NCBI GenBank assembly: GCA_018292915.2
Contig: JACVVK020000391.1
Coordinates: 225,001-289,000 of the forward strand
Reading direction: 5' to 3'
DNA from: Batillaria attramentaria
Lineage: Eukaryota > Mollusca > Gastropoda > Batillariidae
Length of the DNA stretch: 64,000 bases
The notes under the pieces were generated by a model, which had not been told where the DNA came from, made no database searches, and was given only the letters and a program-made list of their open reading frames with translations. A program made the translations under genes and the position numbers. Positions 1-11,840 of the stretch are shown one piece after another. How positions within the stretch are numbered: position 1 is the stretch's first letter; every line of letters starts with the position of its first letter.

Positions 1-595
1 TGCAGCTGCAGATTCAGTCCGAGCAAATGTGAGCAGAGATTGGCCTGCCACCAATTTTATTTTCTTCGCCGATGGCTTTTTCGACATTTTTGATGGAGCA
101 GTTGATATAGAAACAAGCATTAGTTCTCGGAATCTGCAGACGCCCAAGCCAACGCTCTGTTAATATAAGCGTTTTCATTGGATGTTCCTAATAGAGAAAA
201 CCAATGAGATTCACGTTTATTCAGCGATGTTGGCATCACCAAGTAATATAAGTAAGGTATTCGCGGATTGGCTTTCGGGAAGATCTGTCATCCAATGACG
301 TGCTGCGATACGATACATGTTGGGAAGGCAAGGCAGTGCAGAGACGCGATGTTTTTAGTTTCACTAGGCCTACTCCGATGTGTAGAAGGCCAAAAGTACG
401 CGCGCCACACTGGCGCATACACATTAACTCTTGCGCGTCATTTTGATATTTCACGCGTCAATGGCGCGGGCGCGCCGACAATCTGAAGCTCTGCAAATGT
501 CCCATCCTTCTTCAGTCAGCCAGGATGCATGTCCGTTACAGTTTCCATGGAAACGAAGCCCTACACAACTCACCCAACCACACCCACCCACACAC

Positions 596-888
596 CTGAT
601 ATTCAATGGTCCCCTTCGGCTGTGTCTTGCCCAATCGTTTTTCTGGCGAAGTTGGATGACCTTTCCCTGCCCCGCTGTTGGCATCGGCTGCACCCGTTGC
701 CGTGGCGGCGGTTGTCGCGGTCGTGGTGGGGTCAGTCTGCCTGAGTGCGGCCAGCACGGTGTGTTGGAGTCCAGCAGCTGTCAGGAGAGAGAGAGAGCTG
801 AGCTCACCCTTTTCCCCAGGGCGCGGGGCCGGGGGTTCCGCAGTGAAATGGTGGTCCACGTACCATACCGTGTCCCCCCTGCGTTCAC
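596..888 (-). CDS. Candidate exon of a Ser/Thr/Ala-rich protein (partial gene)
   Basis: Open 293-nt block on the minus strand with an acceptor after a pyrimidine-rich stretch (TTTTGCGTCAG) and a donor at TATCAG|GTGTGT. It starts with two bases of a split codon, which exactly complements the single base left by the candidate exon at 1634-1806, so the two can be joined in frame. The protein starts ERRGDTVWYVDHHF and then becomes rich in Thr, Ala, Gly and Pro. No domain is recognised. It could be an inner or C-terminal exon of a gene whose remainder lies left of the window. Support is phase and splice sites only, and low-complexity sequence can mimic coding. Confidence 0.35.
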
Positions 889-1239
889 CTGACGCAAAAC
901 AAGCAAACATGTCTGCCCACGCCTAACAAAACACGGTGGCGCGCATAATAATAAAAATTTTGGTGGAAACAGGAGCGGGGATTTGTGTTACATCTGATGC
1001 CACATGAAACCTCTGTGCCTGGAGGTGGAGAGATAGCAGACAATGACTGACAACCGTGAAAACCGCTTCCTGCCCTTGTGAGCTTGTGGCACTGGGACTG
1101 ATCTCACTCTTTCTGGACTAGAACACAGGGCCTGATAAGCTATGACTGGAGACAGAGAATACTTTCGAGGGCACACATTTCATGCATTTCGAAAACAATT
1201 TTCTTCAATGTTGTATGCTTGGTGACATTTTAAAACCCC

Positions 1240-1515
1240 AATCTAAGATTCTTACGCTCACAAATCGTTCTGAGCTGTTTAGCTGGTGTCTAGCATCGCA
1301 CCACCTGGACACCTGCACAGTGACAGCATCTCAAAGGCTGGCACTGAGCCAACAGAAGGCCTCACACCGCGATGCAAATACAAAGGAGCCAGCTACAACA
1401 CTTGCAGCATAGTCAAGAGCCGAGTAGCAGAATTTCAATTTTCGCAAGTTCATAAACCCTGCAGATGGCCCTGTTTTGCATTCAGAGCTCTACTAGTCAT
1501 TAAGACAGACCATTT
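1240..1515 (+). repeat. Dispersed repeat family I, copy 1
   Basis: Shares the blocks TGGCACTGAGCCAACAGAA, a string like TTCTGAGCTGTTT near its start, and ATTAAGA/GAGCTCTACTAGTCAT near its end with copies at about 2190-2450, 3385-3550, 62905-63145 and, inverted, 19655-19990. No coding frame is conserved throughout. Probably a non-autonomous element of 240-330 bp; class unknown. Confidence 0.5.
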
Positions 1516-1633
1516 TTGTGTGTACAGGGGCTCTCACAAGCGAAACTGTTCCAATACAGGAGCTGGCTTCTGTCACTAAGTTCTGTGAAGTCTAGTACCG
1601 GTAAACATGCAAACAGAATGTTAAACCACTCAC

Positions 1634-1806
1634 TTCCTGACTGATTGGTGCTAGCGGCTGATGACGATGCCGTGGCGGAAGACGGTGACGATGCAGTGGC
1701 ACCGGCGCCACCTGTGGCAGATGCAGGCTGGGATACATTCTCCTCCATCCCGACCCTGTCCTTCTTACCGTCCCCGGCAGCAGAACTTCCTGACCCAGAG
1801 CGGAAC
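1634..1806 (-). CDS. Candidate exon of the same Ser/Ala-rich protein
   Basis: Minus-strand open block of 173 nt. The acceptor follows a good polypyrimidine tract (CTTCCTGACTTTCAG) and the donor is a strong GTGAGT. It encodes 57 residues dominated by Ser, Ala, Gly and Thr, with a short charged patch (DGKKDRVGMEEN). The end phase fits the candidate exon at 596-888. No upstream exon or start codon was found to the right, so the gene is partial here. The product is likely a disordered linker region; no function is inferred. Confidence 0.4.
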
Positions 1807-1925
1807 CTGAAAGTCAGGAAGTACAACAAAAGTTATTAAGTATTAAAGTATGTCTTTTTCTTTTATATTGTCTGATTAAAGTGCACATTAGTTTAGTTCA
1901 AACTACACAGGGTAAGTGAAAGAGA

Positions 1926-2110
1926 GGACGGCCGAGGTACACCTGGCGACGTGATCTCGAGGCAGACACCAGGAAGAGGGGATACAACTGGAGACAACTA
2001 GAGACAATGGCCCAGGACAGAGGACTCTGGTGGACCGTTGTAGGCAGCCTATACCCCAGTAGGCGGCCTATACCCCAGTAGGGGTGACGGGCCTAAGTAA
2101 GTAAGTAAAG
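1926..2110 (+). mobile_element. LINE 3' end (C-terminus of reverse-transcriptase ORF)
   Basis: An uninterrupted frame from 1926 to a TAG at 2079-2081 reads GRPRYTWRRDLEAD, then a conserved-looking AQDRGLWWTVV and a stop. This GRPR-x-TWRR ... AQDR-x-W pattern is the usual C-terminal tail of ORF2 in RTE/jockey-like non-LTR retrotransposons. It is followed by a short TAAG repeat tail (about 2094-2110), typical of a 3' terminus. Only the last 50 or so codons remain: a 5'-truncated insertion. Confidence 0.7.
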
Positions 2111-2189
2111 TACACAGATCACGCTGCATGATTTGATGTCTCTGCCAGACTTTTTTTCTAAGTTAAAGGCCAAGTCTACATTATGTTTC

Positions 2190-2450
2190 TGCTCACAGCT
2201 CATTCTGAGCTGTTTTCGTGGTGTAGAGGATCACACCACTTGGACATGTATACACAGTGACACCATCTCACATGCTGGCAACCAGCCAACAGAATCGTAC
2301 TCTATGACGCCGCCAACACACTAAGCGCGAGTGTTGTAGCCATACCAACCACTCAGTCGTAGAATTTAAATGTTCGACCGCTCGCGCAGAGTGTAAACAA
2401 CGTTGTATCCCACCAAGAGCTCCTCTAATCATCAAGCTACAGCCCAAGGC
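2190..2450 (+). repeat. Dispersed repeat family I, copy 2
   Basis: Begins near GCTCACAGCTCATTCTGAGC and runs through a GTTCGACCGCTCGCGCAGAG block to AGAGCTCCTCTAATCATCAA, matching the 62.9-kb copy in order. It abuts the MITE D copy at 2450. Confidence 0.5.
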
Positions 2451-2711
2451 CCGCATGTAAAAGTCGGGGTTAGGGAGTTTAGCCCCGGGTTAGAGTCTAA
2501 CCTCGAACTAAACTAGCTCTAGGGTGAAATTTCTGTTGTTTTTTTGCCTCAAATCAAGAAGCAGGTCCATTCCAGCAAAGTGCCTATGCCGTTAGAGAAG
2601 GACTTTTGTCTTTCTTTCTGCGGTTCCTTTTTTATTTAATTTTATTTTGGGGTTTCTTTTGTCCTAATCTGGGTTAGGCCCGCAGCCGTGGGTTAACCTT
2701 TTACATACGGG
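2450..2711. mobile_element. MITE D copy 1 (GGGCCCGYATGTAAAA TIR)
   Basis: Bounded by GGCCCGCATGTAAAAGTC on the left and its inverse TTTTACATACGGGCCC on the right. The interior is AT/T-rich and contains GGTTAGGCC and AAGCAGGTCCATTCCAGC, both shared with copies at 14668-14966 and 17354-17632. No ORF, so non-autonomous. I could not identify a clear target-site duplication, so the superfamily is undetermined. Confidence 0.7.
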
Positions 2712-3384
2712 CCCTGGTCAGCCACTAGTGACCAAACCGCATGTCAAACCACATGCAGCTCGTAAGTGGTCTCTTCCAACCAGTGGGGTTTTAAGTTGGG
2801 GGGGGGGGGGGGTGAACATCAGAATAATCAGGAATGTTACACACCTACAAAATTTCTTCCATAACAAAGATGTTGACAAACCAATGATGGTCACATCATG
2901 TTTCCCAAAAGAACACCATCAATAAAAAGAAAACAACTACGACTAATGAACAGCATGAAACACCAATGGACTAGAATGGACACAAGTATATATATACATG
3001 TAGTACATAAAAAAAAACCCAAGGGCACAGTTTTCTTACACAGTAAAAGTCAGCTGCAATACCGGTACACAACTTGCTGTACTGAGCGATAGGTTGTGGT
3101 GTAGCTGGCGTGAAAAGCGTACCAACATATCCTGTCCCACAAAACCCAAGGGTGACACAGATAGTGATAAGGAGATTAGTGAAGAACTTTCCTTCCCCAT
3201 GCACAATACATTGGCTTGCTAATACAAACACAGGGAGCACAGCTAATGCTCAGGATTGTTGAATTATTAATACTCTTTATTATCCGGTTGCTGGGAAATC
3301 CGGGTTGCATTGTGAACAAGTCTGTACGTGATTTTGACTGATCTGGAAAGGACAAATCCCATGGAATTCCTGCCCACCTGGGAC

Positions 3385-3550
3385 TCGAATTCCTGGCACT
3401 GAGCCAACAGAAGAATACTCAATGATGCGATAACCACACTAAGCGTGCCAGTAGTGTAACAACAGTCGTAGAACCTGAATGTTCGACCACTCACCCAACG
3501 TATAAACAACACTGTATCGCATTAAGAGCTGTACTGATCATCAAGATAGT
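3385..3550 (+). repeat. Dispersed repeat family I, copy 3 (partial)
   Basis: Contains GGCACTGAGCCAACAGAAG, a GTTCGACCACTCACC block and ATTAAGAGCTGTACTGATCA, in the same order as the other family I copies but without their left part. Confidence 0.45.
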
Positions 3551-3665
3551 TTGACCATACAGGCGAACTGACCAGTGAAACTGTTCCTGTTGGCTTAGCA
3601 AAGATGGAATTAGTCCATTTAAAACAACGACTCTCAAACTGTCAAAATGTAAAGGCAACCATCCA

Positions 3666-3752
3666 TCCCCCAGAAAGAGAGAGAGGGGGAAGGGGAGAGA
3701 GAGGGGGAAGGGGAGAGAGAGGGGGGAAGGGGGAAGGGGGGAAGGGGAGAGA
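3666..3752 (+). repeat. Purine-only minisatellite (GAGAGAGAGGGGGAAGGG)
   Basis: About 85 bases made solely of A and G, built from irregular repeats of a GAGAGAGAGGGGGAAGG-like unit. Homopurine mirror tracts with G runs can form triplex or quadruplex DNA in principle; nothing else nearby suggests a role. Confidence 0.8.
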
Positions 3753-4097
3753 ATCTACTACACCAGTGACCTTCCCATAGACTGCCTCAGAGCTTATTTA
3801 TCATTGTTTTTCTGGCATGTGAACATGCAGGAACATCTGTCAGTGAAACACAATCTGCACTGTGTAACTTAACACAGATCTACTCCCCTGCTCAGCAAAT
3901 GTCACTATATAGAACGTGCCAGCTGCCATCTCTCTTCTTTCCACCTGTATGGAGAGTACTTTCTGGCATGGAACCCTTGATATTTAAGCGTCCTCTCTTC
4001 ATTACAGAAACCTGAAGTTTAACAAGTAGCTGGTTGGACTTTGCAGGTGCACTTCTGAGCGGCCATTACCAAAGTCACAGTGATGAAGTGTGGGTTT

Positions 4098-4300
4098 TAT
4101 CCCTGGTTGAGCTTGTGACCATGATGTGATACTGTTTTTTTTCCTGGCTACCAGGCTGTTCATCAAGGGTTTGTCTCCAGGTTATCCAGCTTTCCTGCCC
4201 CCGAAAAAATTCAAAAATAGGATACGTAGATTGGATGACGCTGTGCTTCCCTCAAACGTCCTGAAAAGGACAATTAATTGGGGGGGGGGGGGGGGGGGTG
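4098..4300 (+). mobile_element. SINE C copy 1 (headless 3' part)
   Basis: Matches the body of the two full SINE C copies (49041, 59497): GAGCTTGTGA, then TACCAGGCTGTTCATCA, GGTTATCCAGCTTTCCTGCC, AAAAATAGGATACGTA and AAAAGGACAATTAA. The tRNA-like head is missing, and the copy ends in a G homopolymer at about 4281-4298. Confidence 0.6.
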
Positions 4301-6426
4301 AATTGAGCAATTTCCACATAGATCTATGCAACTGTGCATGTAGACAGAGTGTTCTCCCTTGCAAAACCACCATCAAGAACCATTACTTTTGCCTGATGCT
4401 CCCATATGACGGACTGAAAGTACGCAATTTCTTACATGAAAATAGTTAGCTCAGAGTGCACATGCACCCCACCACATGTGCAACAGTGCATTGCTTTCTA
4501 CTATAGACAGTATGTATGTACATGTATGTACCTTTTAAAGAACAAGCAGCAGGTCTCTCCTCTCTCTATCAATCTAACATAGACTCCGTACACAGCGGTC
4601 AGCATCGAACTCCCCATCACCAAAAATTACACAGTCACTTCACGTCTGTTCCATGCTGACAGTGACACAGCAGAACCTCTTTCCGGCGACCAAGGTTGAG
4701 CGCCCACCTCCACGGGCGGTCTTCCTTCTTAATTAGATCTCCACGGAGCACCCACCTCCAACACCCGATTTCTGTCCGCTTTTTTCCCGCTGTCAAAACA
4801 ACGTCCTCTCATTATCATGACTCATTACGTAAAAACTCCAGCCCCTTCCTGATGTCAAGTTTTGATGCACTGGGGACAAGTAGAGAGTTAAAGTCTCCAT
4901 ACACATACAACAGTGTGTGAAAAACTTATCAACTTTTCATCAGAATCAGTCACTTGGGTCACAATATAACATCTGAAACCATTGTGGTAACTCTGGAGGC
5001 GTATATGTTGTCCTAGAACTGTACCACGCACTAAACAGACGACGTTGTGTGGTTGCGGGCTGAGGACCAGACAGACGGTGCCGATTGGTTGTTAAGTTTC
5101 GAAGGTTTTCAAGTCCCAGTGTGTTCAGGAATGGATCGTAGGCTCGAAGAAAGTCGCATTTCTCTAATATTAGAAGCCATACAGTCAGAAAACGGTCGCA
5201 ATGGCCAAATGAAACATCCTTCTGTCTGGCACACAGCCTTAGAGCTTCGAACACAGCAGTTTTTCATCGCAGCGCCGTTAAGAATATACAGTATATTAGA
5301 CTAATAGAGGCTTTAACCAGACAAGGACTACAGTGAAAAGCTCGCAGTCTAAACAGCGATCACACTGATAAAACACAAATTACACAAGTACGACGAACAG
5401 GGATCATTATCACCGGACCCACGTCCTTGAAGATACATTCTGCGTTGCGTACCCAGTAACTGCACTCTCCGACTCTGCAAACTGACTCTGCAAACTGACT
5501 CTGCAATCTGGTGCACATATATGCTGGTACACGTAGTGCAGTTCATTTGCCTCATGATCAGTCTGAGGTCCGGAGTCAAAGTCACTGGTTCACAAAATGT
5601 GTCTGGAGTATGTGTATTTTAGTATTTTTACAGGTGGCACGGTTTTGAACTGTCAGGAATCTGCAGCATTCATGGGTGGTGGAATCAAAGGGGTGACAAC
5701 TGAAAGTTCCTACCGTGATGTGGAGGTGGGGTGTTCCAGCACCACAAAGACCTATGACCATTGAGCCACAGGGGTGAATTACAATGGCTTCTTAAGGGGA
5801 CATCACTCTACCAAACCCTGCAGCAGGCCAAGACAAATGGCGCCATGCCTAACTTTGAATGTGAACCAACAGATCGTGGAAGGTTATAGTACACATCACG
5901 TCTTGGATTTACTTTGGAAAAAGAATGTTGTCTGAGCATTTCTGGTCAGTACCCTCAGCTTTCTATGCGTTTTGCTACAGCTGTAAGGAGTCGCCAAGTT
6001 GAAAACATCTCTGTGATTATTCTGGAGTAGCCCACAAACTGAGGCCTGTCTCATGTTGTGGACACCAACAAGCAAGCTGGGTGACCACTCACCCCCTGAA
6101 GTGATAGCAGCAGCGAACAAATCATTCCTCTGTCATGCTACAGTGCAGCGCCTGAGAGAGAAGAAATTTAGATCCCTGTTTCACCATTACACCAGTGAAA
6201 ACTTTGACCCGTCCTGGAGGCCCTGCATCAAATCTGGGAAGATATTCCACAAAGCCAGCCTGCAGAGGAGGACAGCAGAAACTGGTTTCGCAGCGTAGAG
6301 AGGGAGGACGATGTACTGTACACTTTTCGAGCACCAGCGAGCTGCGTTGCCGAGAGCACACTTCCTTCTTTTATACACGTGTATGTATGACCAGATGTTT
6401 CCTGGCATCAGTCATCATGGTTAGGA

Positions 6427-6804
6427 CGGTCCTACTAATTACCGAAAACAACCGAAACGACCGAAAACAACTCTTAATACGGATAAACGCGGTTAAAACA
6501 GAGAAATAACAACACACAAACATGATTAAAGGTGAAAAAAGAGGCCTTATACTAGTTAAAAGGAAAAAAAGGTGACATTGCAGAAAATAACCAGTCCGGA
6601 TCAGAGTCGCTTCCCTTGGGAGACACGTTCATTTCGTTCTGTTCTCTTGGAGTGAATAAGTACTTTTTTCCTTTTAACTTGTTTAACTTTAAGGCCTCTT
6701 TTTTCACCTTTAATCATGTTTGTGTGTTGTTATTTCTATGTTTTAACTGCGTTCTACCCGTATTAAGAGTTGTTTTCGGTCGTTTTCGGTAATTAGTAGG
6801 ACCC
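6427..6804. mobile_element. Foldback MITE with ~150-bp inverted repeats and 9-bp TSD
   Basis: The left arm (6427 to about 6580, beginning CGGTCCTACTAATTACCG) is almost the exact inverse of the right arm (about 6655-6804, ending CGGTAATTAGTAGGACCC). The two arms differ by a handful of substitutions and small indels. The flanking 9-mers are identical: TGGTTAGGA at 6418-6426 and again at 6805-6813. Long TIRs with a 9-bp duplication are the hallmark of Mutator-like elements. The loop of about 80 bp has no coding capacity. Confidence 0.85.
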
Positions 6805-6813
6805 TGGTTAGGA

Positions 6814-7594
6814 TGCTCCAACACACACAGCAAGAGAACAAATCTCTGAAGGACAAATTACACTGACTGGTCTCTGGCTAGGATGACAAAAAGCATAACA
6901 TGGCTAACGCAAGGTTTCCCATTTCCAAATCCCATTTCCAGGGGGAAAAAAATACTATGTGGAAAACAAGAGGTAAGAAAGCTTGATTTCTTGAAGGGCA
7001 GATTAGGGGGTAAAATTACTAAAAAGAAAAAAAAAAATTCTGTCATCATTTGATAAACCACCATTTTGCTCACTGTCATCAAATTTTGTTTATACTGTCA
7101 CATATTTTATTGCTGTTTTTAAAGCATGCTGCAAGATATATATATATATATGTTGTATAACATGCCACTAGCTATGGTTCTATGTATGCATACATGTGTG
7201 TATGTAAGTGTGCGCATGTGTTGTGTGTGAGTGCACATAGGCACGGTTGTGTTTAACGGCCACTCAAGCCAGTGCCTCATTTTTTACTGTCACTTTCTAG
7301 TTTCCGTTCCTCCAGCTGCTGCATAGTTGCAACAGCTGTAGTACATGGTCTGACAAAAGTGTTTGTGTATAGGAGGGTTGACAGCAGTCCTTGGCCTGAA
7401 CCACAAACTGCCACCACTCTTTTCAAACAGACAAAACCAATAATGTACAGTTACACTATGGTAAACACAAACACACACAGATCTATATCAACTGCTGATA
7501 CAATAATAGAGCTCAGCCCTAGGGAACAGAAGATAGTGGGAAAGTTTCATCCATGGTTGGTTACTTGAGTTTGTCCCTCCAGGTTTTTAACTGT
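6814..7594. other. Intergenic, no gene seen
   Basis: AT-rich sequence with a short (TA) run at 7137-7150 and a GTGT-rich stretch around 7190-7240. Nothing coding is supported. Confidence 0.5.
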
Positions 7595-7603
7595 CTTAGT
7601 GTT

Positions 7604-7886
7604 GCTCAGTTGATAAATATATTATATAGTTCGCCCGTTGGGGGATGCAAGTGTATACCAGTCAATTCTGTCGATATTTTGCATCAAGTCGTAGAACAAA
7701 GTCAACAGCCACGTGACTTCACCTCCCCAGACCCCGGAGTACATAAATTTTGCATCCCCTCCCGTTTTGCGGGGATACAGTCGCCCCTATAGTATAAGTG
7801 GACGACTGGAGTTTTTATTTGCCCCTCCTGCGCATGACTGGTAGACATTTGTACCCCCTAGCGGGCGAACTATATACCAACTGAGC
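7604..7886. mobile_element. MULE-like MITE E, copy 1
   Basis: The terminal inverted repeat has the form GCTCAGTTG...TATAGTTCGCCCGTT, with the inverse GCGGGCGAACTATATACC...CAACTGAGC at the right end. Flanking 9-mers CTTAGTGTT (7595-7603) and TTTAGTGTT (7887-7895) differ by one base, consistent with a 9-bp target duplication. The interior holds GGGGATACAGTCGCCCC and CCCCGGAGTACAT, both shared with copies at 16469 and 32351. Non-coding. Confidence 0.8.
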
Positions 7887-8048
7887 TTTAGTGTTCTATG
7901 TGTTACTGCCTCAGCTGACCTTCCCTCATCTTACAACATTAAGCTAGGTCTGACCGTCTCCTGTGGTAAATTCTCTTGCTGCAGCAGACAATGAGCTCCA
8001 CTCATCTGATTTTCATCATGTGCCACTTTAAAAGTCAGGCCGAGAAAG

Positions 8049-8051
<3 letters not shown>

Positions 8052-8113
<62 letters not shown>

Positions 8114-8283
8114 CGCATCAGAGAGTGAGAGAGAGAGAGAGTGTGAAACAGTGTGACAGGAAGTGCAGAAGAGAAGGACCATGAAGCTGCCACATGACTG
8201 ATTGTGTGACTCAGTCATGCCTGCAGCACTCCAGCCATTACTCAGCAGAGTCTGCCATACCTGTCTAACAATATTGTAACGTA

Positions 8284-8344
<61 letters not shown>
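8052..8344. repeat. Inverted compound microsatellite (GT)n(GA)n ... (TC)n(CA)n
   Basis: A 61-bp GT tract (8052-8112) followed by a GA-rich run (8124-8141) is mirrored in reverse complement by TC (8284-8299) and CA (8299-8344) tracts, with about 140 bp of ordinary sequence between. The outer arms can pair, giving a large potential hairpin. Confidence 0.85.
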
Positions 8345-8347
<3 letters not shown>

Positions 8348-11300
8348 CCCTCCTTGTTTTTATCATACAGATGTCTGGCATTTTTAACATCTGACACACG
8401 CACACACTTACTGTTTTTTATCATGCACTCAGTTTCAAACTGTGATGGGTATAGACTTGGCATGTTGAGTTGTTTTGGCATAATGGAGTGGAAAAATGTC
8501 CGACATCGTAGTTCTTTTCATTTTTCTCTGTGTGTGTGTGTGTGATTTTTCTGTGTGCATGTATGTGTGCCCGAGCACATGCACACACAAGTGTTTTGCT
8601 GCTGCTGTTTTCCACCAGCTCAGGGTGATATCAATAATGGCCAAGAATAGAATTCACTATATATATATTATAAGTATTGAATTAATAATAGTACTTTGTT
8701 ATGCAGAAGAAGTGTTTCAACCATGTGTGTGTGTGTGTGTGTGTGTGTACATGGACTTATCATTCAGACTTGATCCCTGTTTATGAACTCAAGTTCAGAA
8801 AGGTTACTACAACTACTGAACTAGTCAGATAATTAACTGGGTCATTCCACCTATCAGTACAATGACTGGCAAAGTCTGACATACACTACCCACGAAACAG
8901 TCACTGGTGTCCAGTTATGTTTGTAAACGCCCTATCTGTCAGTCTGTCCTTCCAATGTTACACCCTTTGGGCTAATAATGGTTATCTGACCAAACCCTGT
9001 AAGGTGACCAAGGAATGTGGGGGAAGAATCACTAAAATAAATTATTATTATTATTATTAATGGCTAGGTCACCTTTGACTGGGAGCCCAGTGTTGGGCAA
9101 CTGACAGAATATCTATAATGTTGTCTAACAAGCTGTCATAAGCAGTGGGAAAGGAAAGAAGCACAGAAGCCTTTAATACATGAAGAAAATGTAGTTCTGA
9201 TGTATATAATATGTGTGTATGTTGCCATCATAATTCTTCCATAAGCAACCTCTGTAGTGTGAGACCACCTGTCACAAATGACCAGAGACTGAAAGATGTT
9301 TTGTATGGTAATTGTTATAGCAACCACGTCTCCAGCAACCTTGCAGCCTTCTTGTGAACAGTCCAGAAAACACAGACGCAAACAGGGGGGTGGGGTAGGG
9401 GTAGGGGGCCTACTGATGACTGGAAACACCAAAACATGTATGCGCCATGAGATTTTTGTAGTCAGGTCCCCAACTTGACTGAAACTTACTTCGAAATCAA
9501 CTGAGGCTTAGGGTTAGTAAGCTGGGCTGAATGGAGTGTACGTTTAGAAAACGAACTGAGAGACGTAGGGTTGTTTTTGACAATTGACGCCATCAAAACA
9601 ACCACAACGAGATTTGAAAAGAAATTTCAAATAAGCCACTGAAAAAGGAGGGTGCTATGCAGTGGTCAAAATCAAGCGGCTGAACCAATCTTCATTTTGC
9701 CATTCTGCCTTTCGCCGTGTTGTTTTAGTTGGTGTATCTGGTGTTTTCGGTTACGACTAGCGAGGAGGGGGTGGGGGTGGGGGTGCGATACGGAAGAGAG
9801 CTAAGAAAGAAGAGATTATCATAATCAGGGCCACTTACTTGAGCACGACTTCCTGCAGTTTGTACATGATTACAGATGCGACGTTCAAAGTCCGTGAGGA
9901 GACCTCAACTTCCAGTTCAACGTGGCTTCATCGACGGTCGACATGTCATGTTTTGTCAAATACTGCGACAATCCGTGAATCACGAGCTGCTGAAAACGCT
10001 CTGCGCATCTGCCACTGGAAACTTCCATCCAATAAACGGCGCTTCGCTCACACGCAGTGAGAAGTGACGATGCATGGGATGACGAAAAGGTGTGTAAAAT
10101 CACAGAAAGCTCTTCTACACTGCACGAAACAGGCAGTTAAAGGGAAAAGTTCATTTAGTAAACACCCACGTTTCGGCCATTTTCGTTCGATATCTGTGGG
10201 ACACTTCCGTCTGCTAATAATGCAAGGGAAGTAACTCCAGTTTGTCGCGTCAAAGGGGGTTTGGCATTTATGAGACGCTAACTGTACAGAACCATCTGGC
10301 ATTCCTAAAGCTGAGTTTCACAATAGAATAGGGTTGTAATGTGGTTGGTGTTTGGGAGTTTAACGTTCTTTTCCACCTCGTAGGAGTTCGTAAACACAGT
10401 AAACGAATGGTGGTTGTATCTTTGTTGTAATCAGTCGCTGATTCAATGACCACCCGCAGCGATAGGGACAGCCGGCCCCGCCCCCCCCCCCCGCCCGCCC
10501 GCCCTCCCTCTCTCGCTGGGGCTGGAAGGTGGGATGAGCTACGAGGTACTTTCTTATCATTTACTCTGTACTCGTTGTTGAAGTTTTGTTCAGCTCGTCC
10601 GTCTTTGACTGACTAGGCAACTAATCCTCAGTCAGGCCGCATAGAATTCAAGGCAGCAGTACCAGTCCATACAAGTTATGTACATTCGGTGCCCCATAGG
10701 ACACGTGAAGAAGCCGTGAAGGCTGCCACTGTTTACAGGGAGCACAACTGACCTTCGCAGTAATCGGCGCACTGACCTCACGTTCAGCGGGTTCACGAGT
10801 GACAGTGACAGTGACCACAGGCCCGACAGTTTCAAGATAGGTAAGGCGGGTGTTGTGCCGTGCACAAGAAAAGAAAAACTTAGAAAGTTGAGATGAACAG
10901 GCGGAATGTTTACCTTCAGATAAAAACTAGTACTTTTTGCAGGAACTTAACAGTTTTGTTTTGTTGTGTTTGGCTTTTCCTTTGTTGTTACTGTTTTTAT
11001 TTGCTTTTGCTTCTTTGTATGTTTGTTTGTAGATTTCTGTTGCGTTTGTTTTATTTGTTTTGTGTTTTGTAATTTGTTTTTCCCCTACTGTCAGTTTTGG
11101 ATTTTTTTGTTTGTTTGTTTTTGTGTTTTCGTTTTGCTGTTTTTGTTGTTTTTTCTGCTGACGGTTTTTGTTGTTTTTTCTGCTGACGGTTTTTGTTGTT
11201 GTTGTTGTCGTTTTGTTTTGTTGTTTGTTTGGTTGTTTTGTTTTGTTATTGCTGTGTCCGTGTGCACGCACGTACACTGACACTACAGACTGACAATTTA

Positions 11301-11359
11301 AGCACGTACACACTACACTGACACACACACACACTGACCTGTGACGCGGCGCGCGCACG

Positions 11360-11416
<57 letters not shown>

Positions 11417-11840
11417 ATTCTTCTGTACTCCCAAAGCTCACATCAAGTTTTTGTGCACGTGACATTTATTTTGGCCAAGGTCACGGTCAGCCAACAGCTA
11501 GCCAGCCGTTCCGGCCTTTCCAGAAATGATATAATATGCACCGTCAAAGCGCCATGGCCGGGCCGGGCCTATGTGCATTGAAATTAATAATAATAATAAT
11601 AATAATGCTTATAGGGCGCCTATCCCCGGGGAACGAGCTCGAGGCGCCTTACAATCTAAAACCGAAATTAAAAAGATAAACTAAAACAACACATTCACTC
11701 AATGTACACTATACGTAAGAGCAACTTAAACGGTATAAGAGCACAGATTAAAAACTGAACAGACAACACAACTGAGTAGAAATGATTAAGGACAGGCAGA
11801 GACCTGGCAAATTCACAGAAGCCTACACCTTTTTCTCACA
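8345..11840. other. Intergenic with simple repeats, no supported gene
   Basis: Contains short GT tracts (8529-8544, 8725-8748), ATT repeats (9041-9058), a poly-C/GC stretch (10484-10505), a T/G-rich low-complexity block (10950-11250) and a CA tract at 11364-11414. Open frames in these stretches are products of the simple repeats. A short repeat with (TAA)n and GGGCGCCTATCCCCGGGG lies at 11580-11680. Confidence 0.5.
11364..11414. repeat. (CA)n microsatellite
   Basis: About 51 bp of uninterrupted AC repeats preceded by a GC-alternating GCGCGCACGCACGC stretch (potential Z-DNA). Confidence 0.95.

Larger units (their letters stand above)
2712..6417. other. Intergenic stretch, no supported gene
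   Basis: Apart from the family I copy, the purine tract and SINE C listed separately, I see no exon-like block with matching splice sites. It includes poly-G runs near 2797-2812 and 4281-4298. A segment at about 5145-5255 recurs inverted at 56525-56625 (shared stretch around CATACAGTCAGAAAACGGTC). Open frames here are short and lack family features. Confidence 0.5.

Noticed and set aside
10927..11412. 161-residue minus-strand open frame rich in Lys, Asn and Thr
   Set aside because: It is the reverse of T/TG-rich low-complexity DNA plus a CA tract; no splice sites or family features.
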